Positions 33,018 to 45,005 of a stretch of 64,000 bases of DNA are shown piece by piece (the stretch's first letter is position 1; the number at the start of each line of letters is the position of its first letter). The notes below the pieces were generated by a model. It did no database searches. It was given only the letters and a program-made list of their open reading frames with translations, and was not told the DNA's origin. Origin of the DNA: Stagonosporopsis chrysanthemi (taxonomy: Eukaryota > Ascomycota > Dothideomycetes > Pleosporales > Didymellaceae); NCBI GenBank assembly GCA_022560025.1, contig JAFISE010000045.1:62001-126000 (forward strand), given 5' to 3'. Position numbers and translations under genes: made by a program.

Positions 33018-34016
33018 TCAATTACCTTGTCGCTGAAGGCTCTGATCATCGTCGAAGTCCTTGAGAAGCTCGAGACCCCCGAAGTCATCCGCATCTGGAG
33101 AGGAGCTCATGCTGCCTAAACTAGGCACAGATTCGTTGCTGTCATGATGCGATCGCATTTGATGCATGGTGGGGGACACGTCGTACTGTGCTGATTGAAT
33201 GTGCGCCAGTCCGGGTGCTTCTCGTCCAAGCAAGTCTCCTGCACATCTAGCAAGGTATTCGTCGACTGCCCAGAAGCCACAGCCAGCATGGCGGAGCACC
33301 TCGTTCTTCAAGCTGAGCACCTCCTCTCTGAGAAGAGAAACGTTTTCCTTCAGTGCCTTGTTCTTCGCAGAAAACTCTCGCGCACGACTCTCGAGGCTAC
33401 CGATGTACTCCTTCTTGCGCTGGCGACACTTGTGCGCAGCGACTCGGTTCTTCTCCAGATGTGATTGGCGAGCAGATGACACCTGGAAAGGAAAGCCATC
33501 AACAGTGTAAGCCTCCACCATCTGAGGTTGCGACTTCGGTCGCCCACGCTTGCGCTTGGGAGGCTGAGGACCGGCAGTGGCACCGTCGTCAAGCTGGGTC
33601 ACAGCAGGGACCTGCGGCTGGGCCGTCGAATTCCTGGTGGTGCGGCGACGCTTTGGGGACGGTTGGCCGTCCTCGCGCGGCGACTGGACATGCTGCGTAT
33701 CCTGTGGGGGTGATTGCAGATACTGTTGACCGTCGGCGGGCCAGAGGGACTCGTTCATAAGCTCTTCTACAGGTATAGAGCCTTCTCTCACATTGCCGTC
33801 GGCCGGCGAACGCTCGTCGGGGGGAGTAATCTGACCGAATCGTGCTGTTGAGTTGGTCAAGAGAGCTGGAGGTACTGAGAATGCTGTGTTGTTGTCCATG
33901 GGCATAGAGCTGCTGTTGAAAGCGGTCCATTTGTTTTGGTGTTTTGATGCATCACTGAACGCGGCGTAGGCGTCGTTCGCCCAGTCGAAAGACTGCGGCT
34001 GCTGAACTTCCATCAT
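33018..34016 (-). CDS. ATF/CREB-type bZIP transcription factor
   Basis: Single exon, 332 aa. The N-terminal half is Ser/Pro/Gln-rich. A basic stretch, PPKRKRGRPKSQPQ, looks AT-hook-like. The bZIP reads SHLEKNRVAAHKCRQRKKEY followed by a leucine-zipper helix through SLLREEVLSLKNEVLRHAGC. The basic region N-x-x-A-A-x-K-C-R-x-R is the ATF/CREB type that binds TGACGT sites. The C-terminus holds Ser-rich sequence and an acidic LLKDFDDDQ end. The related factors Atf1/AtfA are phosphorylated by stress MAP kinases and control catalases and spore stress resistance; whether this gene is that orthologue is not certain. A possible donor GTAATT at the last codons leaves an alternative C-terminus open. Upstream lies a TACGTCA site (34407-34413). 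Confidence 0.9.
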   Translation of the reverse strand: MMEVQQPQSFDWANDAYAAFSDASKHQNKWTAFNSSSMPMDNNTAFSVPPALLTNSTARFGQITPPDERSPADGNVREGSIPVEELMNESLWPADGQQYLQSPPQDTQHVQSPREDGQPSPKRRRTTRNSTAQPQVPAVTQLDDGATAGPQPPKRKRGRPKSQPQMVEAYTVDGFPFQVSSARQSHLEKNRVAAHKCRQRKKEYIGSLESRAREFSAKNKALKENVSLLREEVLSLKNEVLRHAGCGFWAVDEYLARCAGDLLGREAPGLAHIQSAQYDVSPTMHQMRSHHDSNESVPSLGSMSSSPDADDFGGLELLKDFDDDQSLQRQGN

Positions 34017-37000
34017 AATTTAGGTGCGCTGGTGATAGATGCAGTACTTGGACTGGCTTGTTGCGCCGTAGGTGAAGAGTGGTGGCGACGAGTTGCAGAG
34101 GCTGGGTCGAGGGGAAGCTGCTTCTTGATAACAGTCGGTTACTGAGGATTGTTGGGCAGGTGCCAGTGACAAAGATTGGTCAATGCACAAAAAGGCCGAA
34201 AATGCGAAATGGGGGTATCAAGCTGGGCGCATGGAGAAGGTATAAGAAGGAAGGAAATCAGGCGATGGGGAGCTCACTAACCGGGTAGAACATGGGAAAC
34301 CAACAATCGTGACCGAATTCCTCAGCTTTCGCATACAATGCGCTATAACCGGCAGGTCAAGCTAGCAGGGTGCTGCGATCGGGCAAGCGCGCGCTAGCAC
34401 ACGCTTTACGTCAGAAAACCTGCTGCGATCGCCGATTCCCATAGTTTGCGGCCATGGGAAATCGTAGGATTCTCGCTGCTGTCCAAAGCGCTTTTTTCGA
34501 TCTTCGATCACCACCAGCATCAATCAGGGCACGCTGCCACCCTGTCGCTTCCGAATGACACATTTCGCGTACTGACTAATGCCCTTCCTTGAGCCCCTGC
34601 GCGACAATTCTTCAATAATTGGCCACCAGGCCTTGCTCCCCTTTGCTAATGTATTGGAAACTGTTCCGCGGCGGGCTACTAGTGCCAACTGCTTCCATCT
34701 GCCAATTGGGCCCGGCCGGTCATTCCCAGAAGTCACCGCGGTCCGCGTCCGTCGCTCGTGCCTCTTCTTCGTCTCCACTCGTGTGAGCTGTTTGGTAAGA
34801 GGCACCTGAATGCATTCTGAACGAGAGACACCTTGGCACCGGTCTCCGAGGAGCACTGTGGTTTGGACAGCGCAGCACCCCTGGCTGCAGCTTGACGCGA
34901 TATGTACCGCGCCAGTCCAGACGTGATCTTACAACCTCACCATACCGAGACCTCTTCAGATCACTCGAAACCAAAACGCTGGAGTAACATGCGGGCTAGT
35001 ATCTCATATCACCTATGCTCGCTCCAATGGGAGAAGGGTGGTCGGTCTAGATGCTTCAAGGCCTCCAGAAGAGGCCTGTTGCGCTATCTTCGGCAGACAC
35101 GCTAGTACCAAAACAAGGGCTTTCAGCTTTCACTCTGTCCGAGTTGACACAAAACCGTAAATGTCCACATGACGTGACCTGCTCCACAGCTGTTGATCTG
35201 CTTCTCTGCAGGACAATCCGGGGCTTAGGTAACGCGTTTCCACATGTGGATTTTCCCAATGGTTATCGGACAATTTGACCGAGAAGCCAATCTTTGCCGT
35301 ACCGGCAATAGAGGCATATTATTTGCCTTCTCTGCGGGGTAGCGCTAGGGCGACTTTCGCTTCTCGTGTCACATCCCTTTTAGCACGCACGCAACGTTCT
35401 TCCAGCTCTTTGCATACCTTCGTGTGGCAACAGCAAGGAGCTTGCAAAGATGCGTGCACTTCGCGTCCGGATCGGATCGCTTCAAATAACGTCAGGCCTG
35501 TTGCATCAGTGTCTGTCTAGTGCAATGGACCCCGGTGTGGTTGCACGTTGCTTTTGTCTCTTTAGAATGCGCTGATTCGACTGCGACTTTTCCATGGTCC
35601 TATCATCGAAAACCGGTAAAATCCCATGGATCCACTTCCAAAATCTGATGAGCACCCGTGCGCGCCTCACATCATATTTGTGGATCCATTCCGTGCCGCA
35701 CTGACGAACGTTGTATGCGGGTCCTGCTCAGGATTATTGGGCTGAATCTTCCGCAGCGAATGAGCGCAACTTGCTGTGGCTTCGTGCTCCTTTCTCGCTT
35801 CTCACACAAATGTCAATGGAGCCTTTCATTGGTACAGGTCGTTGCTACTAACACTGCCAACCGTCCCCACGTTCACGTCGTTATTCACAAGCGAACATAC
35901 ACGCACGCGTCGGCAAGCTCTAGTATCAACAGCCGTGTGCAAGACACTTCATTCTGGGATGCGTCCCCGGTCAAAGCTGCATGCAGCTCGGGTGTTTATC
36001 GTGGCCAGCAATGGAGAATTCTCGGACCTGCCAACACATTGCTTCGAAACATGCACAGATATCGCACTGAAAACGTGTGCTCCACTTCTCCTGGGCCAAG
36101 AGCCTGTGTGACGTCGATTTATGGCTGCTAAACCGATCCTCCGCTTACAAAAGTGGATCGACTTGGCAGCTGAAGTGGAAGATCTCTCAGAACTTGCGAT
36201 CACCGCACCCTGCTCAGAAAACTTAATTCGGAAATAGTCATGGCCTGGGGTTTTGAACCCTTTCGGCACTCCCGGCTGCCTGGTTTAGCTGTCCCCTACT
36301 CAACATCTCAGCTTCGCTATGTATATACAGCGCGACGATGTGCAAGTCTCAACAACACTGGTAGATTCCACGCTCCGTGTTTCCATTGGAGAATGAGAGA
36401 ATGTTGCTAGACGCACCAGACTTGTCTTTGGCTGGACCCTGTCCCCAAGACAAGCATTCTCCATTACTCCAAGCATACACCCCTGCCGGAAGGTCTCGCC
36501 GGACGGCGACACTCTCGGTGAAACATGGGCACATTCGGTTGCTTCCGTGGTGCGGTACCCACGATGCTTACCGAACAATTACAGTCTGGCCTGGATCTTA
36601 CGACATGTTTTTTCCAACCCGTCCAGAGAGAATGGGCATGGGTTCGACCGGCAATTGCGGGGCTTTGCAAGGCGGCCGATAGTGCCGTTAGTCGGTCTAA
36701 GAAGGGGTCTCTCACTGTTACAGCGATTGGCTGGGCAAGATTCCGCGCCTTCAGCCGGTCGGAGGTAGTTATGGTCGTAAGTCAGAGCGACATTGCGTTC
36801 ATGGTAGAAGAGCGAAGCTGCATCTCCGAACCGGTCTGTCAATCACTCGCCTCTGAGGAGGAGATTGTGTTACAGGCCCAAGACAAACAGTTCAACACGT
36901 CGACAGCACGTACAAGCAACAACAGAAAATGCCCTGGCTCACGCCATGTGAATTTGGTCTTCACTTCTCCCCAAACGATATGACCACTTACACATGCTCC

Positions 37001-38052
37001 CGCTTGCATCTCATCAACATTGTACCCCCACTGACCCCAAACGACCTACCTACTAATCTTAGCCTGGTCTCCATCTTCAATATCCTCTTCCTGACTTGCA
37101 TCTGTAGAAGTTCCACAGAACAGCTACTTCTACCCCAGAATACCATCCCTGCTCAACGCACCGCGTGTAGCTGACTCAGCCAGATCAAAGAAGCTCTCCA
37201 CCAGATTAGTCTCCAGTGCGGCAGTCCAATCCGCGCTACTGGTTGCTTCTCAACATCCCATGCGCACACAACCCAAACCCACCGACGTGACGATGTTTGC
37301 TGAAAACCATTGTTGTGCTCACGTATTCCTCAGGGTCACGCAGTTCCATCGCCACAACGCTTGGAAGACACCACAAGCAACGTCAAGCCTGCCGCCACCG
37401 GCAGCAAGAGTGGGCGACATGTGACGATATCTAGAATCCTATTCAGAAAGGGTTTGCAAAGGGCACCTCGATGGGAGAGCAGAGTATGTGCGGGTTCAGT
37501 GGATGGAGCAGAGGGAGTGGATTGAGCTACACTTCAGTCCACACCAGATTGATGGCTTCGTTCAGTGAGATGAGAACGAGATGCACTTCGAGAGCAGGAC
37601 AGACGGGGTATTTGGGTCTGGAACGGGCTGTGGAAGGAGTTTGGAGATTGGGTGTGGTGGTTTGGTCCATCTTTGGACTGAAGGAGTAGAGCATACCCAT
37701 ACAAACTACACAGCGTTGTTCCCTCTTCCCGTCCGCACAATAGAATTATAAGCACGCGCAGGAGAACATCGACATGTTAAAAAGCAATGCATTGCAGCCT
37801 CAAGTCTACTTGATGCCTCCCAACACCTTTTCGCAGCCCTGGGCCGCAATACACCGCTATATACAACAGTACAACAAACGCAACCCTAAGAAAAATTAGG
37901 GGAACAATCCTGGACCAGACCGCTGTTCACGCCGGCAATATGCAACACGCGCCACCTTTCCCAACCTTCCTTCGTGCAAGCTATTTACAAGTCGTTTACT
38001 CGTTGCTCTATGCCTCGGCCTGCAGTCTACGCCTTTACAACAACGTCGGCGT
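34017..38052. other. 4-kb region without a recognisable gene
   Basis: It holds the bZIP promoter on the left and the ACC1 3' region on the right. Many short frames occur (152 codons at 36525-36983, 157 at 35658-36131), none with a domain or splice context. Pyrimidine-rich stretches near 36950-37130 could be a transcript leader. No repeat family, tRNA or transposon was recognised. Confidence 0.45.
34371..34431. promoter_or_regulatory. Two 11-bp direct repeats flanking a CRE half-site upstream of the bZIP gene
   Basis: TGCTGCGATCG occurs at 34371-34381 and 34421-34431, exactly 50 bp apart. TACGTCA (34407-34413), the type of site an ATF-like factor binds, lies between them. All are about 350-420 bp upstream of the bZIP ATG. 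Confidence 0.5.
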
Positions 38053-41000
38053 CTATGCCTTGGTGAGCATCTTGATGACCTCCTCCTTTTCTGTGGTGGG
38101 GAGCGTGCTCAGCAGTGTCATGACGCCCTTGAGGCCGCCGTCGCGGTCCCTGCGCATGAGATTCGCAATCTCGAGGGCAATGCCGTCGCTCTTGAGCTTC
38201 TCGACGCGCTCGTGCACCACCTTCCTGTTCTCCTCGTACCAGGTGGCGACGCTCATGTCGTCGTTTTCGAACTGCGCGACCTGCGACCACGCCTTGAGCA
38301 TCTCGAGCGAGCGGGCCCGTGTAGTGGCGTCGGCCTTGGGTGACTCCTGGCTCGGCGCCGCTGCCGAGGCGAGCTTCTTGAGAATGTACTCCTCGTTCAA
38401 TCTGCGGCGCAGACGCCAGTAGAAGAACCTCCTTGCATTTTGCCAGCGCAGTGCCTGGCGAATGACGCCCTTGGCTTGCATGCGGCCTGCGCGGTCGTGA
38501 AGGTCAGCGAACTGGATGGCGATCTGGCCATAGATCGGGAGCAGGAGCTCCTCGCGCTTGGTCATCTCGGCCTTGATGGACTGCAGCTGATCCTGCGGTG
38601 TTGCGGGGTCGTTCAGCTTGCGCTTGAGAGCGCCGTAGGTAGGGTCGTTGCGTGCCATGGTCTCGAGCTGGCGTTCGCGGCGGTACTTGATACCGACAAT
38701 GCCCTCGGGCTCGAGAACACCACCTCGCGAGTCCTCGTCGGCGTACATCTCCATGTATTGAGGGTTGATGGTAGGGTCGACGACGACCCAAGATCCACCA
38801 CGGAGCTCACCATAGGGTGGAATGTAAACAAAGACGGGCTGCTCAAACTTGACAAGGGCGTCGACAATGTAGGAACCGTACTTGAGGACCTCGTTGTACA
38901 TGTCGCGCTGACCACCAGAGAAACCACGCCAGTTGGCAAGAATCATCAGAGGCAGTTGCTCGCCATTGTTGAAGTCCTTGATAGCCTGTGCGGTCTTGAA
39001 AGCCGAGTTGGGGTACCAGACACCACCAGCCTCGGAGGCAACCTGCTCAATAGAATCGGGGTTGGCGGGATCAGCAGGTGTGACGTTCTCGACCGCGCGA
39101 GTCTCAACACCAATGACACCAACAGGGATGCCACCGAGGCGAGCGCGACCAACAACGACAGTCTTGGCCCAGCCACCGAGAGTCTCTTCGAATGAGCCAC
39201 GGTCAAACAGACCAGATTGGAAGCCATCTGCGTCCTCCTTTCCGGCGATGAGGTGCCTGACGTCGTAGGCAGCCTTGCCAGGCGGGTAGTAAGTGACATC
39301 GCGGTCCCAGTCATCAGCCGTGGGTGAGATGGGAACAGGGCTGTTCTTCTTGTCAGGTACGTACGACATCCACTTGACAATCTTGGAGACACCCTCGAAG
39401 TCATCGTCGGCAGTCATGTGAGAGACACCGTTCCTGTACATGATCTGTGTGCCACCAAGCTGAAGGTTGGAGGTGTAGACCTCGCGACCGAGCAGCTTGT
39501 TAATAGCTTGGGCACCAGTGAGGATGATGGGCTGGCCCTCGATCTGGATGGCACGCTGTCCAAGGCGGACAAGGTAAGCACCAATACCTGCAAACAATTA
39601 GTAAAAGAAAGTGAGGAACAATACACAAAATACATACCGACTGAGCGGCAAGTCACCAAAGTGATGGTGAAGATGTCCTCATAAGCCCTCGAAGTCTCAC
39701 CAGCAATGAGACCAGAGCCACGAAGCGACTCAACACCAAGGCCGTCTTCCTGACCAATGATAGTGGTAATCTTGTAGCGTGTCTCACCAGCCTCGTCGAC
39801 CTTTTCGCACATGACATCATTGCGCTTGCCATCGACAAAGTGTGCGTGCTTCTCAGGGGTGAGGTAGAGGTAGTCAAAGCCAGCCTCAGGCCTGTTGACG
39901 TCCTTCCAGGCAACCGAGAAGTGGGGGATCAGCTCCTCAGCGAGACCAATGCGAGCACCAGAATTGGCGGAAAGGTAGATTCGCGGGATGCCGAGCTTAC
40001 GTGCGAGCTCAGAGCACTTGTGGAAGAACTTGTCTTCCTGAGGACCGAATGAACCAATCTTGAAGGTGATGTCGTTGGCAATGATGATAAAGCGGCGGCC
40101 ACGGGGGTACTCGGGGGTCTTGGACGTGAGGATCCAACCGACCATTCCGATATTGTTGTTGCCAGGGTCGCGATTCACTTCAACCAGGTTCTCATTGTCA
40201 TCGAGTACCAGCTCGAAGTACTCCACGCAGTCTCCCTTCGGTGGCTGCATGTCGCGGAGGTGGTGGTGCTTGGCGCTTGCAGCATTCCAGCTGTTCTCGG
40301 TAGCCTGGCGGAAGAGCTCAGGGAAATCGTAGACGTACTGAGTTCCCATGAGATGAGCCTTGTACCTCTTGGGCTGCAGAGCGCCCTTGGTAGGGTAGGC
40401 GGTGGTGACAGGCTGGAGATGGAGGGCACCAATCTTGGTAGTCCCACCAATGCTGTGGAAGAGCCACTTGCCAGCCTTCTCGGACTTGCGCTCAGCGTAC
40501 ATCTCGACCTGGATGACGTATCCAGAGGTGTTGGTGATGATGACACGGAGAGGGTAAGGAATGCCAGTCTGAGGGTCGGTGACAATGATGCGGATCTCAG
40601 CACCGGTGACGCGAAGGCGCCAGAGGCGGCGACCGAAGCGCTCCAGGAAGCCGCCAATAGCCTCTTCAACCTCCGTGGGGTTAAGCGGGAAGACGTGAGA
40701 GAAGTTGATAAAGATGTGGTTCATGTCAGCCTGCGAGGTACCAACAATCTCCAGAGCGTCCAAAATATCAGTCATCAGCCTGTCAGTCTCAGAAACCATG
40801 TACTCGGCAGTAGGGATCTCTTCGCGAAGACGCCCAGATCGGACGACAGCACGTAGGAAGTAGCGCTTGTCGCTCTCGGCACCCTTGCCAACAGCCTCGT
40901 AGATGTGGATGTTGCGGTTCTCGGTGAAAACGGGCTTGATGTTGAACTTCGAGAGTCTCCCAAGCTCAAGCTGGAAGGCAAGAGCGGGCTCGACGTGACG

Positions 41001-44000
41001 AATACTGGCGTCTTCCTCATAGTGGGGTCCACGGAAAGTGTAGTAGCCGGGGTATGTACCGTCCTTGTGGCCGCAGATGAAGGTGAGGCGGCGGATGCGG
41101 CGGGCCAGTAGCTCTTCCTTGTACTCCTCGACGATAGGCAGGATGCGCTCGAGGATCTCCTCGTCCTGAACGCCCTCGACGTCACGGACAGCGACGTTCA
41201 GGACACCAGTGAGGTCGTCGGTGTTCTGTTTAGGAGGGTTGACGCCGCTGGTAGGGGTACGCTTGAGCGATAGACCATCCTTGAGGCTGACGCTACCCTT
41301 CTTAGAGGTACCGGCAGATGTGAACAACTCGAGAGCCTTGGCGAGGGCCTCGTCCGTGTCGTCAAGGAACTCAACCGGGACAACAACACCCTTCCTAGAA
41401 GGCTCGTTGTCGAAACGGGCGTTCCACGCAGACAGGTCGCTCATGGAGTGGATGCGAGGAGGACGCTCGAAGCCGGGGGTGCTGGGCGTACCGGGCTCAG
41501 AAGGCTCGACAGCAAGACCGTACTCAGCCTCACCAACCTTACGGAGCACAAAGTCCCAGGACAGCAGGCACTGCTGCTCGCCCTCGTTGTGGTAGTTGAT
41601 GTTCTGGAGCTGGTAGGCACGGTAGGCGCGGCGGGTGTACACTTCCAGAGCAGCAAGTGCGACCCATGGGTCTTTGTGGACGAAGAACTGGGTCAGGACA
41701 TCGAAGACGGTGTACCTGGAGTCGACGACCTCCTTGATGACCTCGAAGTTGGGTTCACGGTGCTCCCAACCGCTCTCGCCGTAGCGCGACTCGACCACAG
41801 CGGAGCGCAGAATGTGCTCCATCTGCGAGGTGCGCTCCTCAAGAGAAGGCATGGCGCATTGAATGAGGACCTCACGGGCCTTCAACGAGACCTTGGCGGT
41901 CTGCCTTGACTCAAGCTCAGTGAGTTTCTTGAGACTACCCTTGAAGTACTTGGCAATGTTGCCAACACCAGGCCTATTGGGTCGGTAAAGGTCGAGGATA
42001 GCAATGACGAGGTTGTTCTTGGCGCTGACTCGGGTGTGAGACAAGACAGTATGAACGACGCTGGCGATGTTATCGCGGTTCTCATCACGAAGCTTGAGAA
42101 TGACCTCCTCATCCCGGGAGTTACGAGAAGAGAAGAGACGCTCAGTAGCCCAGTACTGCTCGAGGTAAGAAATAACGACGCTGTACTCGTGGGCCTTGAG
42201 ACCTTCGGAGTAGCGTCGAATGACGTCCAGAAGAGGAGCCAGGCCAGCCTTCAGGAGATCAGCATCACCCTTAGCAACGTTCTCAGCCAAGAACTTGTCA
42301 AAAGCCTTGCTGAGCTGCTTGCTGGGGAACTCCATCTGACGGCTGTGAGCCTTCTCGACAATCGAGTCCAGAGTAGCATCAAGCTTCTGCGGCATACGAG
42401 CGTGCAGAGCAGAAGCCTGGGCATTCCACTCTCCATAAGGCAGCTCAGGATCGCGAAGAACCTCGACGAGCTCCTTGAGCGTGCTCTGCATGATGACCTG
42501 GTTGTCAAAACCCTGGAGAATGTTCTGGAGCACGGCAGACAGGTAAGCGACCCTCTGTGGGGGCTTGCTACCCATGACCTGCGGTGTACCCAACTGAGGG
42601 AGAAGGCCAACAAAGTTCTCAGCCGACTTGACCTTGGAAGGGTCGTCGAGAGCTAGGACACCGAGAATGTCACCAGCCTCGAGAGTAGCTCCCGGCTGCT
42701 TGATCAGGTTGACGATACCGGCCTCCCCAGCGATCAAAGGCATGTACATCTTCATGACCTCGACCTCAGCGAACGGCTGGCCCTTGGAAACGTGCGAGCC
42801 ATTCTCAACGGTGAACTTGACAAGCTTACCGGGAGAAGGAGTGCGAAGCTGAGTAGGGTCGTTCTCCTGCTCGAGAAGACAGGTCTTGCCGTCAACGGAA
42901 AGACGGGTAGCACCAACTTCCTCCTTCCAGTAGACGTTGTGCGACTTTCCGCCGAGCAGAATCAAGAGACCGCCGTCGGCGAGCGCACGCAAACCAACGG
43001 ACACCTTGGAACCGTTGATGAACAGAGTGTAGCTGTCGAGGGTGGACCTTGTCGCTGTGAACTTGTAACGGAAGCCCTCATAGATGAAATCGATGGGGAA
43101 GACAGTCTTCAGGACATCCTTGGAAGGAACCTGACCCTTCTCGAGTGAGGTCTTGTACTCGTTGATGCATGCCTCGGAGGCGACGTGGGCCTTGGTGACA
43201 GCACCACAGATGACGGCAATCATGGGGTCTGGTCGCTCAGCAGTCAATTTCTTGGTGATGAGCTCGTCAAGCCAGCCGGTGGTGATAGTGTTGTCTTCGA
43301 AAGCCGGGGTCTCGAGCAGCTTGATGAGGTACTCGACGGTAGTACGGAAGTCACCGCGAATGCTCAACTCCTTGAGCGCAACAACCATGTGCTTTCGCGA
43401 CGCCTGACGGTTCTCACCGTACGCGAAGATGTGACCGAATTGCGAGTCGGAGAAGCTGTGAATACCACCAGCGGAACTGACCGAGAAGTAACCCCAGACG
43501 TTGGAGCTACTCCTGAAGTTCAGATCATGGATAGTACCGCCAGACGGCTTGAAGCCCTCATCGGGGTCCTCAGACGTGATACGGCAGGCAGTGCAGTGGC
43601 CCTTAGGGGTAGGTCGGCGCTGGTTCTGGGCGCTGTCGGCCGTCGAGAAGTCGAAGTCAATCTGCGAGCTGGTATGGGGGTCGGCGCCGTACAGCAGACG
43701 AATGTCACGAATACGGTGCAGGGGCAGACCCATAGCGATCTGAAGCTGGGCAGCCGGGAGGTTCACGCCCGTCACCATCTCGGTGGTGGGATGCTCGACC
43801 TGCAGACGCGGGTTTAACTCGAGGAAGTAGAACTTGTCGTCGGCGTGCGAGTATAGGTACTCGACGGTACCGGCGGAGACGTAGCCGACCAGGCGTCCCA
43901 GAGAGACGGCAGCCTTCTCCATCTCCTGGAAGGTCTTGGAGCCAGCCACGGTGACAGGCGCCTCCTCGATGATCTTCTGGTGACGGCGCTGGACGGAGCA

Positions 44001-45005
44001 GTCACGACCGAACAGCGAGATGTTGTTGCCGTACTGGTCAGCCAGCAACTGAACCTCCAAATGGCGTGCGCTGCCAGCGAGCTTCATGATGAAGATGGGC
44101 GAGCCGGGGATCTCGGACGCAGCGGCCTTGTACAGCTGCTCAAAGTCTTCCTCGCGGTCGACCTTGCGGATGCCCTTGCCTCCACCGCCCTCGGAGGCCT
44201 TGACCATGACGGGGAAGCCAATCTTCTTGGCCGCCACGAGGCCCTCCTCCCAGCTCTTGGTGCAGCCCTTCTCGTAGATATCGTCTCGGACGGTCACAAT
44301 GCCGTTCGCGTCGACCACGACTTCGTCGACGCCTGTGCCGGACCAGGGAATGCAGGGCACCTTGGCGTGCTGGGCGACGATGGTGGACGAGATCTTGTCG
44401 CCGAGCGAGCGCATGGCAGACCCAGGCGGGCCGATGAAGACGATCTTCTTGGGCGACGCAGCAAGCGACTCGGGCAGCTTGGGGTTCTCGGAGGCGTGGC
44501 CCCTGGGGCGTGTCAGCATCTGCTCGCAGCTAACTCGGAGGGGTACACGGGCTGCTTACCATCCGGCCCACACGGCGTGGACATTCATGCGCTCGGCCAC
44601 GTCGACAATCAGCTCGACGTTGGCATAGTTGTTGTTGTTGGTGCCGCCGGGCACCTCGACGTACTGGTCGGCCATCCTGATGTACTCGGCGTTGGCCTGC
44701 AGGTCCTCGGGCGTCGCCATGACGGTGAACTGGATGGCCCGCTCATCGCCAAATGTCTCGTACGCCCACTTGCGCACACTTCTGATCTCCTTGACGGCCG
44801 CAATGCCGTTGTTTGCGATCAGCACGTTGGTAATGACTGTATGGCCGTCGTTGGCCGCCACAAAGTCCTTGACCTTGCCGGGCGCGGCTGCGCTCAGACG
44901 GTTGCCGCCGATGAAGTGGTCCGCCAGATCGAACTGGGCTGCGTAGCTGCTCGAGGCGCCATTGGCATCGCTGCCGCTGACACCGTTGGGTGCACCGCTC
45001 GCCAT
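38053..45005 (-). CDS. ACC1: Acetyl-CoA carboxylase (cytosolic, multifunctional)
   Basis: There are three exons: 45005-44560, 44502-39638 and 39587-38053. Donors are GTAAGC and GTATGT; the second branch point is TTACTAATT. The product is 2281 aa. Domains in order: biotin carboxylase with NVLIANNGIAAVKEIRSVRK and the ATP-grasp loop KASEGGGGKGIRKV; biotin carboxyl carrier with EVEVMKMYMPL, whose Lys 733 (codon 42752-42750) takes biotin; the long central regulatory region; and carboxyltransferase halves with GARIGLAEELIPHF and LANWRGFSGGQRDMYNEV. It makes malonyl-CoA for fatty-acid and polyketide synthesis. The N-terminus (MASGAPNGVSG...) lacks a mitochondrial presequence. Length matches the family (yeast about 2233). 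No odd residue was noticed in the active motifs. Confidence 0.97.

Noticed and set aside
33480..33515. Possible 36-nt intron within the bZIP coding region (GTGGAG...TTCCAG)
   Set aside because: It is shorter than any other intron here and keeps the frame when translated, so it was left as coding.
36240..36290. Minus-strand GGGTTCAAAACCCC resembling a tRNA T-arm
   Set aside because: The loop would be too short for a T-loop and no cloverleaf can be drawn around it.
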